From contig JAWPHD010002631.1 of assembly GCA_037043455.1 (NCBI GenBank), forward strand, positions 1 through 64,000: DNA of 64,000 nucleotides. Direction: 5' to 3'. This DNA is from Cyrtodaria siliqua. Lineage: Eukaryota > Mollusca > Bivalvia > Adapedonta > Hiatellidae. The notes beneath the pieces were generated by a model that was not told the origin of the DNA, searched no databases, and saw nothing but the letters and a program-made list of their open reading frames with translations. Made by a program: the position numbers and the translations under genes. Position 1 is the first letter of the stretch; every line of letters begins with the position of its first letter. Shown piece after piece: positions 23,056-34,735 of this stretch.

Positions 23056-23525
23056 GTAATATTAATTTTACAAATACATTCTTAAAAATCCAACTTACAT
23101 GTCTGTTAACATATATATTTCAAATGTTCGATTGCAGAAATACGAGCTGCTCATCTTTCGGTCAATGGATGAGACTGTCCATCGGAGGGAATAACTTTTG
23201 ACTTTGAACAGTGAATTATTGTCATTCCCTTCTATGATAATGTTGAATATTGACTTCCATAAAAGAAGATATTTGTATAATATTTCTAAGAATATATACA
23301 TGGTTATATGAAGTGCGAGGGGTGGCGTGGACTGGGGGTGGGGGGGAGTTGGGGGCGGGGTGTTAATGTGTGTAGTATTTCTAAGAGGAAATTCATTCGT
23401 GTCATATGTTTAAGATCGTCAGTTTTTATCATTTACATGTTAAAAGATTTACATGTTAAATGTATTTAATTTGAAAATTTGAATATGAGAAGTGCCTTTA
23501 TTTTGAGTCACTTTTTTTATTGCAG
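23056..23525 (+). other. Putative intron with G-quadruplex-prone run
   Basis: This is the interval between the HEPN exon donor (23056) and the next acceptor (ttattgcag, 23525). At 23334-23360 the plus strand has runs of 5, 7, 5 and 4 G separated by 1-4 bases, a strong G-quadruplex pattern in an otherwise AT-rich intron. Confidence 0.5.
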
Positions 23526-23561
23526 TACACATGGTAAAAGAGAAAACGTCGGCAAAGAAAC
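23526..23561 (+). CDS. Candidate micro-exon, 36 nt
   Basis: The acceptor tttattgcag ends at 23525 and the donor gtaagt starts at 23562. The length is 36 nt. Read in phase 1, the phase left by the HEPN exon, it encodes V-HMVKEKTSAKK with no stop, and it ends one base into the next codon, so phase is preserved. The content is basic and probably linker-like. Confidence 0.6.
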
Positions 23562-25228
23562 GTAAGTTGCATGCATACACATTAAAAACAGAATCTTACA
23601 GATGACATTAACGATAGTAGTAGTAGTATGCTGGCCAGCACTTGTCTTACTGTTGCAGTGAACGATAGCTGTTTATTTAAAGAAAATATTGCACCCGCAA
23701 ACAGGTACACACGAAACTAATCCTACTTCGTCCCATTTCCTACTCTGCTCACGAGCAATCGTCCGTATTCCCATGTTGTGCATACCACTTGGTAAATTTC
23801 TGCCCCTTGCAATATATTTAATCCTGTATCAATGTCTTTTAGTTTAACGTATTTTTCTTAAACACAGCTATAACAAACAAAATCGAATTTTCATTGACGG
23901 GAATATTATATACTAATAATTGAAACAAGGTCTATATCAGCTCCGTTAAGGATAAAAATATACATATTCTGACATTATGGATGTATTAACAAAGCCATTT
24001 ATGCATTTCGGAAGGTCAACAAAACTACATACCTAATACTATGTCTGTGACAGAACCTAGGCTTTAGGTGATGGGAATAGTCCTTCCGTAGGTGAACACG
24101 GCTCGTTCCTTTACGAGTATGCCTTAATTTGTTAACATATTTACCTTGTTAGACATATTGAATGTTTCCACAAGAATATGACAACGATATATGAAATGTG
24201 TATATGATAAACAATATGCTGTAAGGGAATGTAGACATAGATTTAAACAGGCTTAATTATTGAGAGATCTGAAAATAACTAGAAAAGGAGTGAACGAATT
24301 ATCATCTTAAGATGATAAACAAAGAAGATGACTATTTCAAGGTTGTTTTGAAATGGATATGGAAGCCGCCTTTGTTAAGGATATGTCGTCTTAGTTTTAA
24401 ATTCCTATATATGGCATATAGCTAAATATCTTTTAAAGCAAATAAAATCACTGCAAATAATGCAAAATCCTTAAATTGATCGTAAAATACCTCGTGAAAA
24501 TTTATTATATTTACCTATCAAACTATTTATGTGGTTTTCTACACATCAGAAAATTGTTATTATAATTATAGAGATTTCATATAATTATGGAAATAAAGAA
24601 CTATGATGTCAAAGTTCTTAAAATGGCGTCTTCCATATTTGCTTCATCAGAAATTGCTTTTTGCTTTTTTATCATCCGATTTTTATCATTCTTTTACTAT
24701 TTTTCAAGTTTGTCAGAACTCTCAATAAAACAAATATTGTAAAGGAGATCCATAAGAATGAACAAACATGGTATTATACAAGTTAAAAATTGCAACACCT
24801 CTTACGCCACACCCTCCCCCACCCACCCCATAATAGAGGTTCTGAGACGAGAATAGCAAAAATATACGAAATGCTGGTTAAACACCCAGCGGCCCTTTTT
24901 TGCCACTAACTGTTACAAGGCGGTAGCCCTATTGTCAACCATGTTGTGTTTGGGATGTAATTTTGCCTTTTATTTATCTTTAAAGTTGTTTTTTGTTTCT
25001 CTGTGCGTTTGTGGTTGATTGTCTTCCTTGAATATACTTGAATATACTTGTCCTGTTCGAACTTTATATCGACTTTCAAGTTCAAATGCTTATATTGCAA
25101 AGATGATAACAAATGTGTGAATAATACTAAAGAAACATTTTGTTTTGGAACAGTAACAACAGTTACAGTATCTATGATGTTAATAATATCTTATATATCA
25201 AATTATTCTCGGTCGTGTTGTATTTCAG
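23562..25228 (+). other. Putative intron, block 0 of the duplicated array
   Basis: Parts of this interval (24050-24740) are diverged copies of sequence in block A (25840-26500). For example, acctaggctttaggtg, then gtccttccgtaggtgaacac and aacatatttacc, recurs. A dispersed repeat of the ccactgaccgttccaagg family lies at about 24890-25050. The stretch 24590-25320 recurs at 62935-63630. Confidence 0.55.
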
Positions 25229-25276
25229 AACCCTTGACCGATTATGGTAGTCCGGGACTCTCAAGAAGTAGTCAAG
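25229..25276 (+). CDS. Candidate micro-exon E48, block A
   Basis: The acceptor gtatttcag ends at 25228 and the donor gtgagt starts at 25277. The length is 48 nt, open in phase 1, giving (Q)PLTDYGSPGLSRSSQ after the split first codon. This is one of four related exons with a D/V-Y-G-S core and an S-R-S/R tail; the others are at 34279, 54182 and 63573. Both splice sites are shared with the relatives, which argues for selection or very recent duplication. Confidence 0.65.
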
Positions 25277-26855
25277 GTGAGTTTCTTTGCACCCTTTTAT
25301 CATACACATGTTCCTGATGTAGATCTATAATGCAGTATATATACTCGTACAAGTTCTTTCTTGATTGTATTACAATATAGTATTAGTTTAATTTCTGATA
25401 AACATAATACTCTGTTTCAGTAAAGTAAAACAGAATCTTACGGCGCTATTTGCAATATGTCATTAATTACAGTATGCTTGATTAAAGTAGATATATAAAC
25501 TCCATATGATGTCGTTAGATTTCTTTCTGTAACACGTTTCGGACCTACAACTATAAAGGGCAAGTTTTATTTTGATTTTATTTTGGAGAACTCCCGGAAA
25601 GATAAGTGTTCGTGCCCTTTTCCGATATATGCCGATGGACCATAATTCAGACGAATTTGCTTGTGTTACAGTAAAATAGTGTTGAAGATTAAAATATCCA
25701 ATAACATAATTGGTTGTCCCGTTTTTAACATTGTTTAACGTTACGTTCGAACGGTAACCAGTACTAACAACATAGCTGAATGTCCGTCATATGAAGGGTG
25801 TATTCACAAAGGCATTTATGCATTTTGAAAGAGCAACATAACCTAGGCTTTAGTGTTGGGAAATTGTCCTTCCGTAGATAAACACGGTTCGTTCCTTTAT
25901 GCATATGCCTAACCTTGCTAACATATTTACCAGACTAGTGAATGTGTTGACAAGAAAATATCAACAATATACGAAATGTGTTTTAAGTTCACATGGGTTT
26001 ACCATGTAAATGATAAGCGATATGTTATTTATGATTAAAGGGAATGTAGGCATATATACAAACAGGTTTAATTATTGGGAGCTCTGAAAAAGGTCGAAGG
26101 TAGTATTAAAATCGGATGATAAACAAACAAGATGTATATTCAGGATATGACGTCATAGTTTTAATTAACCATTTATGGCATATAGCTAAATATCATTGAA
26201 AGCAAATAAAATTACTGCAAATATTACAAAATCCTTTATTGATCATATACTGCCTCATAGAACTTTAGTATATTGACTAATACTGTTTCTTTGGTTTCCA
26301 TTCCTATCAATCAGTAAATAAAATCATATATTTATACAGATTCCATATATGGTAGTCATGAACTATGATTATTTCTTCCCTGTTTATCATCCGATTTTAA
26401 TCATTTTTTCACCTTTTTTTTTCAAGTTTTTCATAATTATCAATTAAAGTTAGTTTTTGTAATGGAGAACATTTAGAAGAAGCGAAAAAAGTAGGAGACT
26501 CGATCTTATAGAGTATGCTGTTGAACGGTATTTTAAGTTGCATCACCTCGCACTTCCCTTTTCACCGGCTTATACATGTTATATACAAGTAGTATTCTGA
26601 TTTAACGCCACAAGATTGGCATGAAGGATCAATGAGTAATAAACTACTGATGTTTAGTCTGCGCAGCCCTTTTTCATTCGTCACACAGAACTAAACTTAC
26701 GCTAGTGTGAATGTCAATATATACTGAAGTGGATGATGTGGGAGGAACAAGCACAGCCGCATGAGAATAGTAGCAGTCTCAGTTTTATTAGGTATGTTCA
26801 TAATAGTTTATATACGTTTTAACACATATTACGCTACCTAGCACCGGCTTAAAGG

Positions 26856-28073
26856 CCGGGGTCATACTATAAAAGCTGAGTACACTGAAAAATGGCTACT
26901 ATCACTGACCATTCTAAACTGTCTACAAGCAAAGCACCAGTGGGGATTTTTTTCAAAATTTTAATAGAACTACCCCACACATTTTGTTGAAACTTGGCAT
27001 AAATGTTCTTTCACCATTGATGAATATTCCTTGTGAATTTGAAAGCACTGTGGCATTTGTTAGTGTTATATCCAAAATATAATTTTTGAAAACTGTTGTA
27101 AAATTCAAATTTTCCACCACTGGTCATTGACAGTTAATGAAAGGTCATGCATGACCTGTCTACCAGCCAACTAGTGTTGAGATGCTGGAGATTTTCATTC
27201 CATTGACATATGGCAGGGAATAAAATACTACTACAAATACTACAGTGTTTAGATGTACATTACATCTTAGGAAGTAACTTACAGAGACATGACATTAGAT
27301 CATATGAAAGTTATTATTTGTTCATAAATAGTATGTGTACAGAGATTGTAAAATCGCATTTGCATGTGTCCTGACGAAATTATTCCCATAAATGACCCAA
27401 GTTGGGAACACTTAGTAAATTTGGGAACCATTGCCTGACCATTTCTAAAACACAAGTTGGCATTATATATATCCCTTCTATGTATGGTCATACATAACTC
27501 CGAAAGCATTTGTCATTCCAGGTGCCCTATGTTTCTATTTTTAATCCACAGTTTCGTGTTCTAGGAGCTACATACATTACGTACTTGAGATTGATGTTAT
27601 CCTTTAAATTATTGGGTAATTGTCTCAAGTTTCTCTTCTGAAACTGCAAGTTTTTTTGTTCCTCAACAATGCAAACAATGCTTACATAATAAAAGAAATT
27701 AAAACTGATGCAAGAAATAACCTTGAAACTTAATAGTTTATTTCTTGAACAAACCGTGGTGAACACTTTATAAATGTATACAAAAGAAATTCTATAAAAG
27801 TTTAGTTATTTATGGAAAAAAAGTTGTGATTCTTTGTTTTCTTGGAGTTAAATAGGGACATAATCCTAAGTTTATAATTCTACTTATTGATAGGTATTAG
27901 ATAATTGCCTAGAATGATTATCTCTTCATCTTTATATTTCACACTGAAATTTATTGCTCTACCATACCACATGTGTTTATGTTTACAAACAGCACAAACT
28001 GACCAGTGGATAAGCCACTCCTACTGTGCCTAATTTGCTTAATGGCCTACCATACGGTTTTTGAAGATTTTTA
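26856..28073. mobile_element. Insertion private to block A
   Basis: Blocks B and C read gcaccggcttgaacggtattctg without a break at this place, whereas block A has about 1.2 kb of extra sequence between the two halves. AAAGG occurs on both sides (26851-26855 and 28074-28078), a plausible 5-bp target-site duplication. No terminal inverted repeats or coding region were recognised, so the type is unknown. Confidence 0.55.
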
Positions 28074-28570
28074 AAAGGTATTCTGCTTTAACGCCACAAA
28101 TATTGACGACCCCAAAGTACCAGTAAGTCTTAGCAATTCTAATTTGAAATCGGGGCGATCTTTTACAGCCGCCACACAACAATAAAGGAACGCTAATATG
28201 AGTGTTACTGCATACTAAAAAGGGGCTCCCTTAGGAATGAACAAACGCAAACAAGAGAGAAAATAGTAGACTCGCTTTTATTAAATCGGTTCACGGGAGG
28301 TAATATGAGTTGCAACACCGCTTCAAAGGTGACTAGTACCAGCTTAAGCGTTGTTCTACTTTAACGCCTCAATGTTGAGCCTGATTGTCCTAAAGTAATA
28401 ACACTACTAATAAGTAGTCAGGACGACTTGTATCATCCACCATAGAGCACTATAAATGTCAATTATTTTTGAAGAGGGAATACACTGAAAAGCAACAAAC
28501 ACAAAAAAGGTGAAAGTAACGTTAAATGTGAATGTGTACTAGTATTACATGTAACAACATTTTTTTTTTT

Positions 28571-28870
28571 ATAAGTCCAAATTAATACTTATCGTTTGTT
28601 TGTTTGTTGTTTGTTTGTTTGTTTGCATGGTGTTTTACATCATTTTCAACACATGAAAGGTTATATATGACGGTCGATTCTTTTTTGTGGTGTCAGACCA
28701 CCCACTTTTCCTGGGTAGAACCAGTACTGTACACCACCCACCATCCGTAAGAATTCACACTTCCTCACAATCAAACAAGTCGAGCTCCAAGTGAGATTCG
28801 AAACCGCAGCGGTGAGAGGTGAGAAGGTTTACAACGCAACGTCATTAAGCCTTCAGCCACGGAGACGCTT
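28571..28870 (-). mobile_element. tRNA-derived SINE, block A copy
   Basis: Read on the minus strand, the element begins gcgtctccgtggctgaaggc (A box) and has a B-box-like ggtttcgaatctc about 60 nt on. It continues with gtacagtactggttctaccc and ends in a (CAAA)n tail, seen as gtttgtttg on the plus strand at 28593-28624. The tRNA-like head is Ser/Leu-like. It sits at the same place as the copies in blocks B and C, so it predates the duplication. Confidence 0.75.
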
Positions 28871-30114
28871 AAATACTCGAACAATTATAATATTATATTA
28901 CGGCGTTATTTGCAATATACAAAATATGACGTTTCTAACCTAGACAATAAAAGGCATATTTGCTTTTGAAAATTAACGGAAATATAAATGATATCAAGAC
29001 ACATTAAGTAATTATATAGAGTATGGTCACATTGAGTTGGTTAAATTAAACATAGAGATGGGCGTAGACCAACGAGATGAAACCATACTCTATTTTGTTT
29101 TGTAGCAAGTCCATTTCAGATCCCTGCCATACTCTAACTTCCAATAACTGGTAGTTGTAGTACATCATTTATTCTGACAGGTATTATATTCAATTAAACG
29201 AATTACACTTGTGTGCTATTACAAAGTGAATTTTCTGTGATCGTGCAACAAGTCGGGCAAATTGTCTTGTGCTACAGTATAATAAGAGTTGAAGACTTAG
29301 GGCGATGGAAACATTAAACTATTTTACTCTGATATTGGTTACTTTTTGGATTATATAATATTACATCAATCTTGCAATGATTGCTTATATAATGGCATAG
29401 AATCGTTTAGAAGTTTCTGTCCCAGAACATCAAACATCTAACAAAAACCTGTTTACAGAATTCTCCATCAGATAAATATGTGTGTTTTTTTAAATGACTT
29501 TGAATGGTAGAATCAACAATAAACAGCATACGATATTGATGATAAACATATTTGGTAACTCTACACAGCAAGTGTCGTCGCAATATCTCATTCCTAACAG
29601 GAGTTATTGAGTGGATACCATTTTTCTATTATTTGGCACAGGGACCTTGCCTTTAAACTCTGTGACCTCATATGCAATCCCAAGCTTGCTTTCCATATAT
29701 CTACATGTATCTACACAGAAAGTTTTGTCTCAATATCTTTATATATAAGCAAACTCTAAATTGGCAAAAAACTATCATTGAGTGTCCGGGTAGTGCAATG
29801 GTACCGCACACGCCTCTCGTCATACGATCAATTGCTGTGGTAAACGTTACCTTTGCATGGTAACCAGATTTGCGTATAACAACATATGAATGTCCATCAT
29901 ATTAAGAATGATGAAAGCACGAAGGCATTTAAGTGTATAAAAGCTCACCACGTCACCGTCTTGAGTGTTAGAAATGATCCTACTATATATAAGCACGGAT
30001 TGTTCATATTTAAATTTAAAATAAGTATAAAAGTCGAACAGCTTTCACAGAACACAGTAGCCCCAAAAACACGCAAAAAGGCAAACGTGAATGGCGATGT
30101 TAATAAAGAATAAG

Positions 30115-30620
30115 GGCATATGACGTCACAAACACAAACAGGGTTGACAATAGGGCTACCGCCTTGGAACGGTCAGTGGCAAGAAAGGCAAGAAAGGCCG
30201 CTGGGGAGTTTAAACCAGGTTCTAGGATGCACCAAAACTCACACTTACCCATCCCAATATAACGGGACAGTTAAATAAAGAAATCCCCGCCCGGAACTAT
30301 TCTCTAACCATCAAGTCAGCATTAATAGGCAATATAAGTAAAACACAAAGATGTTCGTGTACATATAATTATAAAAAACAATAACCTAGAAAGCCACAAA
30401 GAAGGTACATATAATAATGATTTGGCAGAAGCCAGAGCAACAAGAGCATAAACAATTGAGGGCACGACAAGACAAGATTGCAGACACAAATCAAAGTCAC
30501 CGTCCTTTTGGGCTTTAGGTAGACGTCATCATAGGGTCCACAGCCTTTCCGGTCATCGCACACTTAACGAGGAATTCATATTGGCGAACTGTAAATGGGT
30601 CCAACACCAAGCATGCAGTG
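30115..30620 (-). repeat. Long copy of the dispersed repeat, block A
   Basis: On the plus strand it opens gggttgacaatagggctacc and gccttggaacggtcagtggc, then runs through taacgggacagttaaataaa, caataacctagaaagccaca and ggcacgacaagacaagattg. Orthologous copies lie at about 49940-50440 and 61640-62140. A reverse-orientation copy runs from about 63635 to the window end. No coding region was found. Confidence 0.7.
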
Positions 30621-31054
30621 CGTTGCAAAATGATAGAGTCATAACCTCTTTTGATAAACCTTTTAACAAGTTTAACAAAGATAGTATGAACATACAGTAC
30701 CTTAACAATTTACCAGACATAATGACGGTGATGGCAGCGATTCATGAAATGCGATTTTGGTTCATATGTTATATAGATGGCAATCAGTATGTGCATAATG
30801 CTGATTAAACATGTTAGGGATGTTGGCTGGGCAAGTTTTAACATGTTACAGTCTAATTCTAAATATTTTTTTCATTTTTGCATCCTAGTGGATATAATGT
30901 AGGATTTAAGACAGTAATATATTAAATTTTAAGCAAAATACTATATTTTCATATTTGTCCGTCATATGGGTAGGTCTTGGTAAAATTTATACTCTTGTTA
31001 TAAAAAATAAAATGTTTATTTTTAAGTATATTAAGTAGATATAAAAACCGAACG

Positions 31055-31215
31055 GGAAAAGTAGTATTCAAGGACTACAGTCAACCACAAACACACATAG
31101 AAACAATGAACCATTTTAAAAATGAATAAAAGGTCAGATAAGACATCACAAGCACAAAAGGGTTGACAATAGGGATTCCGCCTTGGAATGGTCAGTGGTA
31201 AAAAAGGATGGGGGT
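31055..31215 (-). repeat. Short copy of the dispersed repeat, block A
   Basis: It contains caaggactacagtcaaccac, gggttgacaatagggattcc and gccttggaatggtcagtgg. It matches 50880-51040 and 62575-62730 and, on the opposite strand, 24890-25050 and 63231-63390. Confidence 0.7.
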
Positions 31216-31787
31216 TTAAACCAGAATGCATATGAAAAAGAACATACTGAGCTAATTTTATACTCGACCTCTATGTCAAAATTGTATGTATAGTAGTTTA
31301 CAGTGAACTTGCCTAAATTACTCAAAAGTGCGTGTAATTTAAAAAATATTTTATATATTCATTGGGTGTCTGGTGATCTTTACACATTTTTACTTGTTTC
31401 AAATGAAATGTAATAGCAACTTTCCATATACAAGATTTAACAATGGTTGAGCGACAGAACATTTTATATTTTATCTTTAATTATCATTTTAGTCAATGTA
31501 TTTTCTTAAACATGGTGCTGTACACTCCGTATATGTTTACTTTTTAAAGTAAAAAGATGAATGATCTAGTGAAAAAAGGTGCGGTGACCTATTTTTTTGA
31601 TAATTTTGATTTTAAATGATGCCAAAGAATCTTCAAATATCAATTTAAAAAAGCTCAGCTCTTCGACATTTACCAGCCAATCATCTTACTATTTAAGAAA
31701 ACGAATTGACAATTGTATAGTCATCATATTTTAATTAGTAATGTTATGAGCATTGTGTTTTTACTCATTCACATTTTTATATTGCAG

Positions 31788-31824
31788 CATTTCTTGTCAA
31801 CACCTGTACACATATCGTGTATAG
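31788..31824 (+). other. Doubtful micro-exon, 37 nt
   Basis: An acceptor (atattgcag) and a donor (gtgaga) bracket 37 nt, which is not a multiple of three and would break the phase shared by the other candidates. The block B counterpart near 51608 has lost the acceptor AG (ttgcaa). I regard it as a decayed exon or a chance pair of sites. Confidence 0.25.
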
Positions 31825-32080
31825 GTGAGATTCTTTGATAGACTCTTTTGATGCGTATTGATACAAAGTATCTACTACTGATATAACATGGCGCAAAATA
31901 CCGTAATAACATACATTCTTATTTTGTTCGTAATGCAGATATCATTAGGTTCATTTCAGTAATGAAAAACATCGTCATCTAGAAAACATTTTAATACAAA
32001 AACTATCAGGACAGTATGTTTGAATTAGGCATAAGTATATTTATTGCATACCAGATACGGGTATCCGCGTTTTACATGGG

Positions 32081-32150
32081 GGATGGAAAGTCTTATCTTT
32101 ATGGGTAAAGATAAAGGTTTATCTTTATGGGTAAAGATAAGAGTCACGCG
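32081..32150. repeat. Short duplicated palindrome
   Basis: The sequence ttatctttatgggtaaagat occurs twice, 25 bp apart, and each copy is itself partly palindromic. In block B the equivalent place (51836-52430) is split by about 580 bp of unrelated AT-rich DNA. Confidence 0.6.
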
Positions 32151-32298
32151 AATCAATAATGACGTCAATAACGTAAACAGATGATCGAATGACGTCATTG
32201 TGCGAAAAAAAGACATGTTAATCATTACTTATTGGCGACGTCAACGCACAAAATGTCAATCATATGCAAGAAAAAGAATCTGTCATGGGTCTTCGGTT

Positions 32299-32356
32299 CA
32301 GATAGGGAATTCCAACACTCGGTATAAGTGTTTTAATATGGTTGGAATTCCCTATC
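32299..32356. repeat. Perfect 16-bp inverted repeat around a flipped segment
   Basis: The arms gatagggaattccaac and gttggaattccctatc surround about 26 bp. In block B (52589-52625) the corresponding inner sequence appears in the opposite orientation. Confidence 0.7.
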
Positions 32357-32420
32357 ATCACCGGATACCCATGGAAGATTCTTATAATATTTACATTAAC
32401 GTGATTCTTTCTGTTTTCAG

Positions 32421-32459
32421 TTATTGCATCATTAGATGATGACGATGACATTCCAATAA
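32421..32459 (+). CDS. Candidate micro-exon, 39 nt, acidic
   Basis: The acceptor ctgttttcag ends at 32420 and the donor gtgagt starts at 32460. The length is 39 nt, open in phase 1, giving (V)IASLDDDDDIPI and ending one base into the next codon. The run of Asp suggests a disordered acidic linker. The block B counterpart (about 52680) keeps the upstream sequence, but the exon is replaced. Confidence 0.6.
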
Positions 32460-33317
32460 GTGAGTTTCTTTGGTACACTTATATAAAGCGTAATTATATA
32501 TATGTAGCTAATGAAGAACATACTGCAATTATATACATTTACTACCATGGTTTGGAAGCAAGACAGTACGAGTTTAGCTTTATATAAAGTAAAAGGATCC
32601 AAATTAAGGTCTTGTTTTGGTAAAGAAAAAACATCATGATTTTGCGATATTTCAAGATGCCATGACATTCATTATACATGTTAAATATAGCAGGTATGTT
32701 CATTTAAAAATTCTAAAAGATGTCAAGTTTGCTACTACGCTAGAAAAATAGTTTATTGCCTTTTAAAAATTACGATCATAGTGCTAGAATTATATTGTCA
32801 CAAAAGAAAAAGATCCCCTTTTCGTATCTTAAGTTTCGTTTTTTACACCTATGTTATATTGAATGATTATTTTAAAAACACCTTTAAACTCAATTTGGCA
32901 TAGAAGGAGACCTGCGCCTGAATCCAGCAAATGTTATTGTCATTGGAACCATTGTTGTATGATTACGTTTTGCTTAGGTCACAGTTATCAATATAATTTG
33001 CAAGTAATTGTCTCTTCAATAGCTTATGAAATAAAATGATACTTATTTAAATTGTGGAAACAATAGTCCTGTATCCAGATAAATATGTCAAAACTACGTC
33101 TCTACCTAACCTTTGCGCTCAAACTCTCCAAAGAAATAGTGCATGACAACACACATACTACTTTATAACAACAGGGAAGAGTTAACAATGAAATAAAAAC
33201 TTATCTTGGGAAAAACACATACACATTCGAATCTTTGTATTTGTTCATGGAACTATTTTAGCATCTATGACACGGTAGTAATTCCTGACTGGTCTGACAC
33301 CGTAACCTTTATTTCAG

Positions 33318-33338
33318 AAATGGAAATGAGTGAGATAG
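33318..33338 (+). CDS. Candidate micro-exon E21a, 21 nt, block A
   Basis: The acceptor ctttatttcag ends at 33317 and the donor gtgaat starts at 33339. The 21 nt are open in phase 1 and encode (K)MEMSEI. An identical exon with the same splice sites lies at 53148-53168 in block B. Confidence 0.55.
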
Positions 33339-33803
33339 GTGAATGTCTTAGTACATATATCTAGCATGTAATAATCAATATCGATATACTGCACTGGAAA
33401 ACTGACATACCTTTATCATTTTGTCTTTTAAAAGTCACGATAGCAGTAGAATTATGTTTTCACAAAAGAACAAGGTCCCATTTTCGTATCTTGGGTTTCG
33501 TTTATTACATCTTTATTACATTGCATAATCTTTTTTAAAAATCATCTTGAAATTCAATTCGGCATTGAAAGAGATCTGCGCCGGAATCAAGCAGTAAATC
33601 GTTGCCATTGGAATCACAGTTGTATGGTTACGTTTTGGTTAGATAACCGTTTATCAATATAATTTTATATTATTGTTTGTCCAATAGCTGAGCAAAATAA
33701 AATTATACTTATTTAAATTGTGAAAACAATAGTCCTGTATCCAGACTTCTTGTTATCTGAGGCGTATGTGTAACTATACTCAATAACGTTAGCTTTATTT
33801 CAG

Positions 33804-33824
33804 AAATGAAAATGATAGAAAAAG
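33804..33824 (+). CDS. Candidate micro-exon E21b, 21 nt, block A
   Basis: The acceptor ctttatttcag ends at 33803 and the donor gtgagt starts at 33825. The 21 nt are open in phase 1 and encode (E)MKMIEK. It closely resembles E21a 486 bp upstream, and the introns around both are similar (atcattttgtcttttaaaa, and gaaacaatagtcctgtatcc), so the two arose by a local duplication. Confidence 0.55.
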
Positions 33825-34278
33825 GTGAGTTTCTTTATTACGTGGTCCCACCTTAATTCCATTAAGCGATGGAAAAGCTTATATTAGCAGGATTTTATAA
33901 CGGATATTCGACAATGAAACACGTTGAAAATCATTTTTTACTGAAAAAATACGATAACCTGTGTAAAATTACATTTTAAAAGTTTTTAATTTTAATATAT
34001 GCCATTTTTTTAACCCGAAATTAAGGTTATATTTCATACCCCAGCCAACCCCTTTTTCGCTTCTTGCAGACGTGGTTCGATGGGGGCATGAAAGTTAATA
34101 CTCGGACCACGTAATGGTACATATATCTAACATTTAGCACTAGAATTATATTTTCAGAATAAAAGGTCTCATTTTCGTATCTTGAGATTGGTTTATTACA
34201 TCTATATTATACCAAGATTTTTTTTAAAAAGGTATTTAAACCATTGTGGTAGTAATATGTTTTGCTTAGGTATTTCAG

Positions 34279-34350
34279 AACTCTTGATAGATTATGGTAG
34301 TTTGAGACACTCAGATTATGGTAGTTTGAGACCCTCAAGAAGTAGTCCAG
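34279..34350 (+). CDS. Candidate micro-exon E72, block B, with internal duplication
   Basis: The acceptor gtatttcag ends at 34278 and the donor gtgagt starts at 34351. This is the E48 exon enlarged by a 24-bp in-frame tandem duplication. It encodes (E)LLIDYGSLRHS followed by DYGSLRPSRSSP, open in phase 1. The counterpart in block C (54182) lacks the duplication. Confidence 0.65.
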
Positions 34351-34735
34351 GTGAGTTTATTTGCACCCTTTTATCATACAGATGTTCCCGATGTTGATCT
34401 ATAATATGATGTTATTAATTAAGTGTTTTCATATTGGCCCAGTTATTGGTCCAATGATTGTCATATTGGCCCAAGGCCGAAGGCCGCGTCCAAATATGAC
34501 AGTCCATATGTTTTATAAAAAGCATATAGAACAGTAACAGTTTAATAACACATAAACATAAATAACTTTCAGCAAAACATGTTGTCACTAGTGTCATGAA
34601 AAGTTATTTTAATCTGTTTCCTGTGAACTTTGTGACTGACTTATGTGCTTTCTTTTCCCAGAAATAATGTTTGTATTAAACGTTCCTCCAGATATGTTTG
34701 CTCCACAAAGTAAAGCATAAGGAGTAGAGCTCTGT

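Larger units (their letters stand above)
25277..34278. repeat. Segmental duplication block A
   Basis: The sequence from the E48 exon to just before the next E48-type exon is paralogous to block B (34279-54181) and block C (54182-63572). Matching landmarks are gttgattgtaacacg-type sequence near 25530 (also 38060 and 57985), a SINE at about 28571-28870 (also 48466 and 60160), and dispersed repeats at about 30120 and 31060 (also 49940 and 50880, 61640 and 62575). Block A lacks the recombinase element, keeping the uninterrupted site gatctataatgcag at about 25325. It has a private ~1.2-kb insertion at 26856-28073. Confidence 0.85.

Noticed and set aside
23659..23704. 46-nt segment between ctgttgcag and gtacac
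   Set aside because: The length is not a multiple of three, the donor is weak, and the phase pattern of the other candidates would break.
31493..31528. 36-nt segment between cattttag and gtatat
   Set aside because: It contains an in-frame TAA in phase 1 and the donor is poor.
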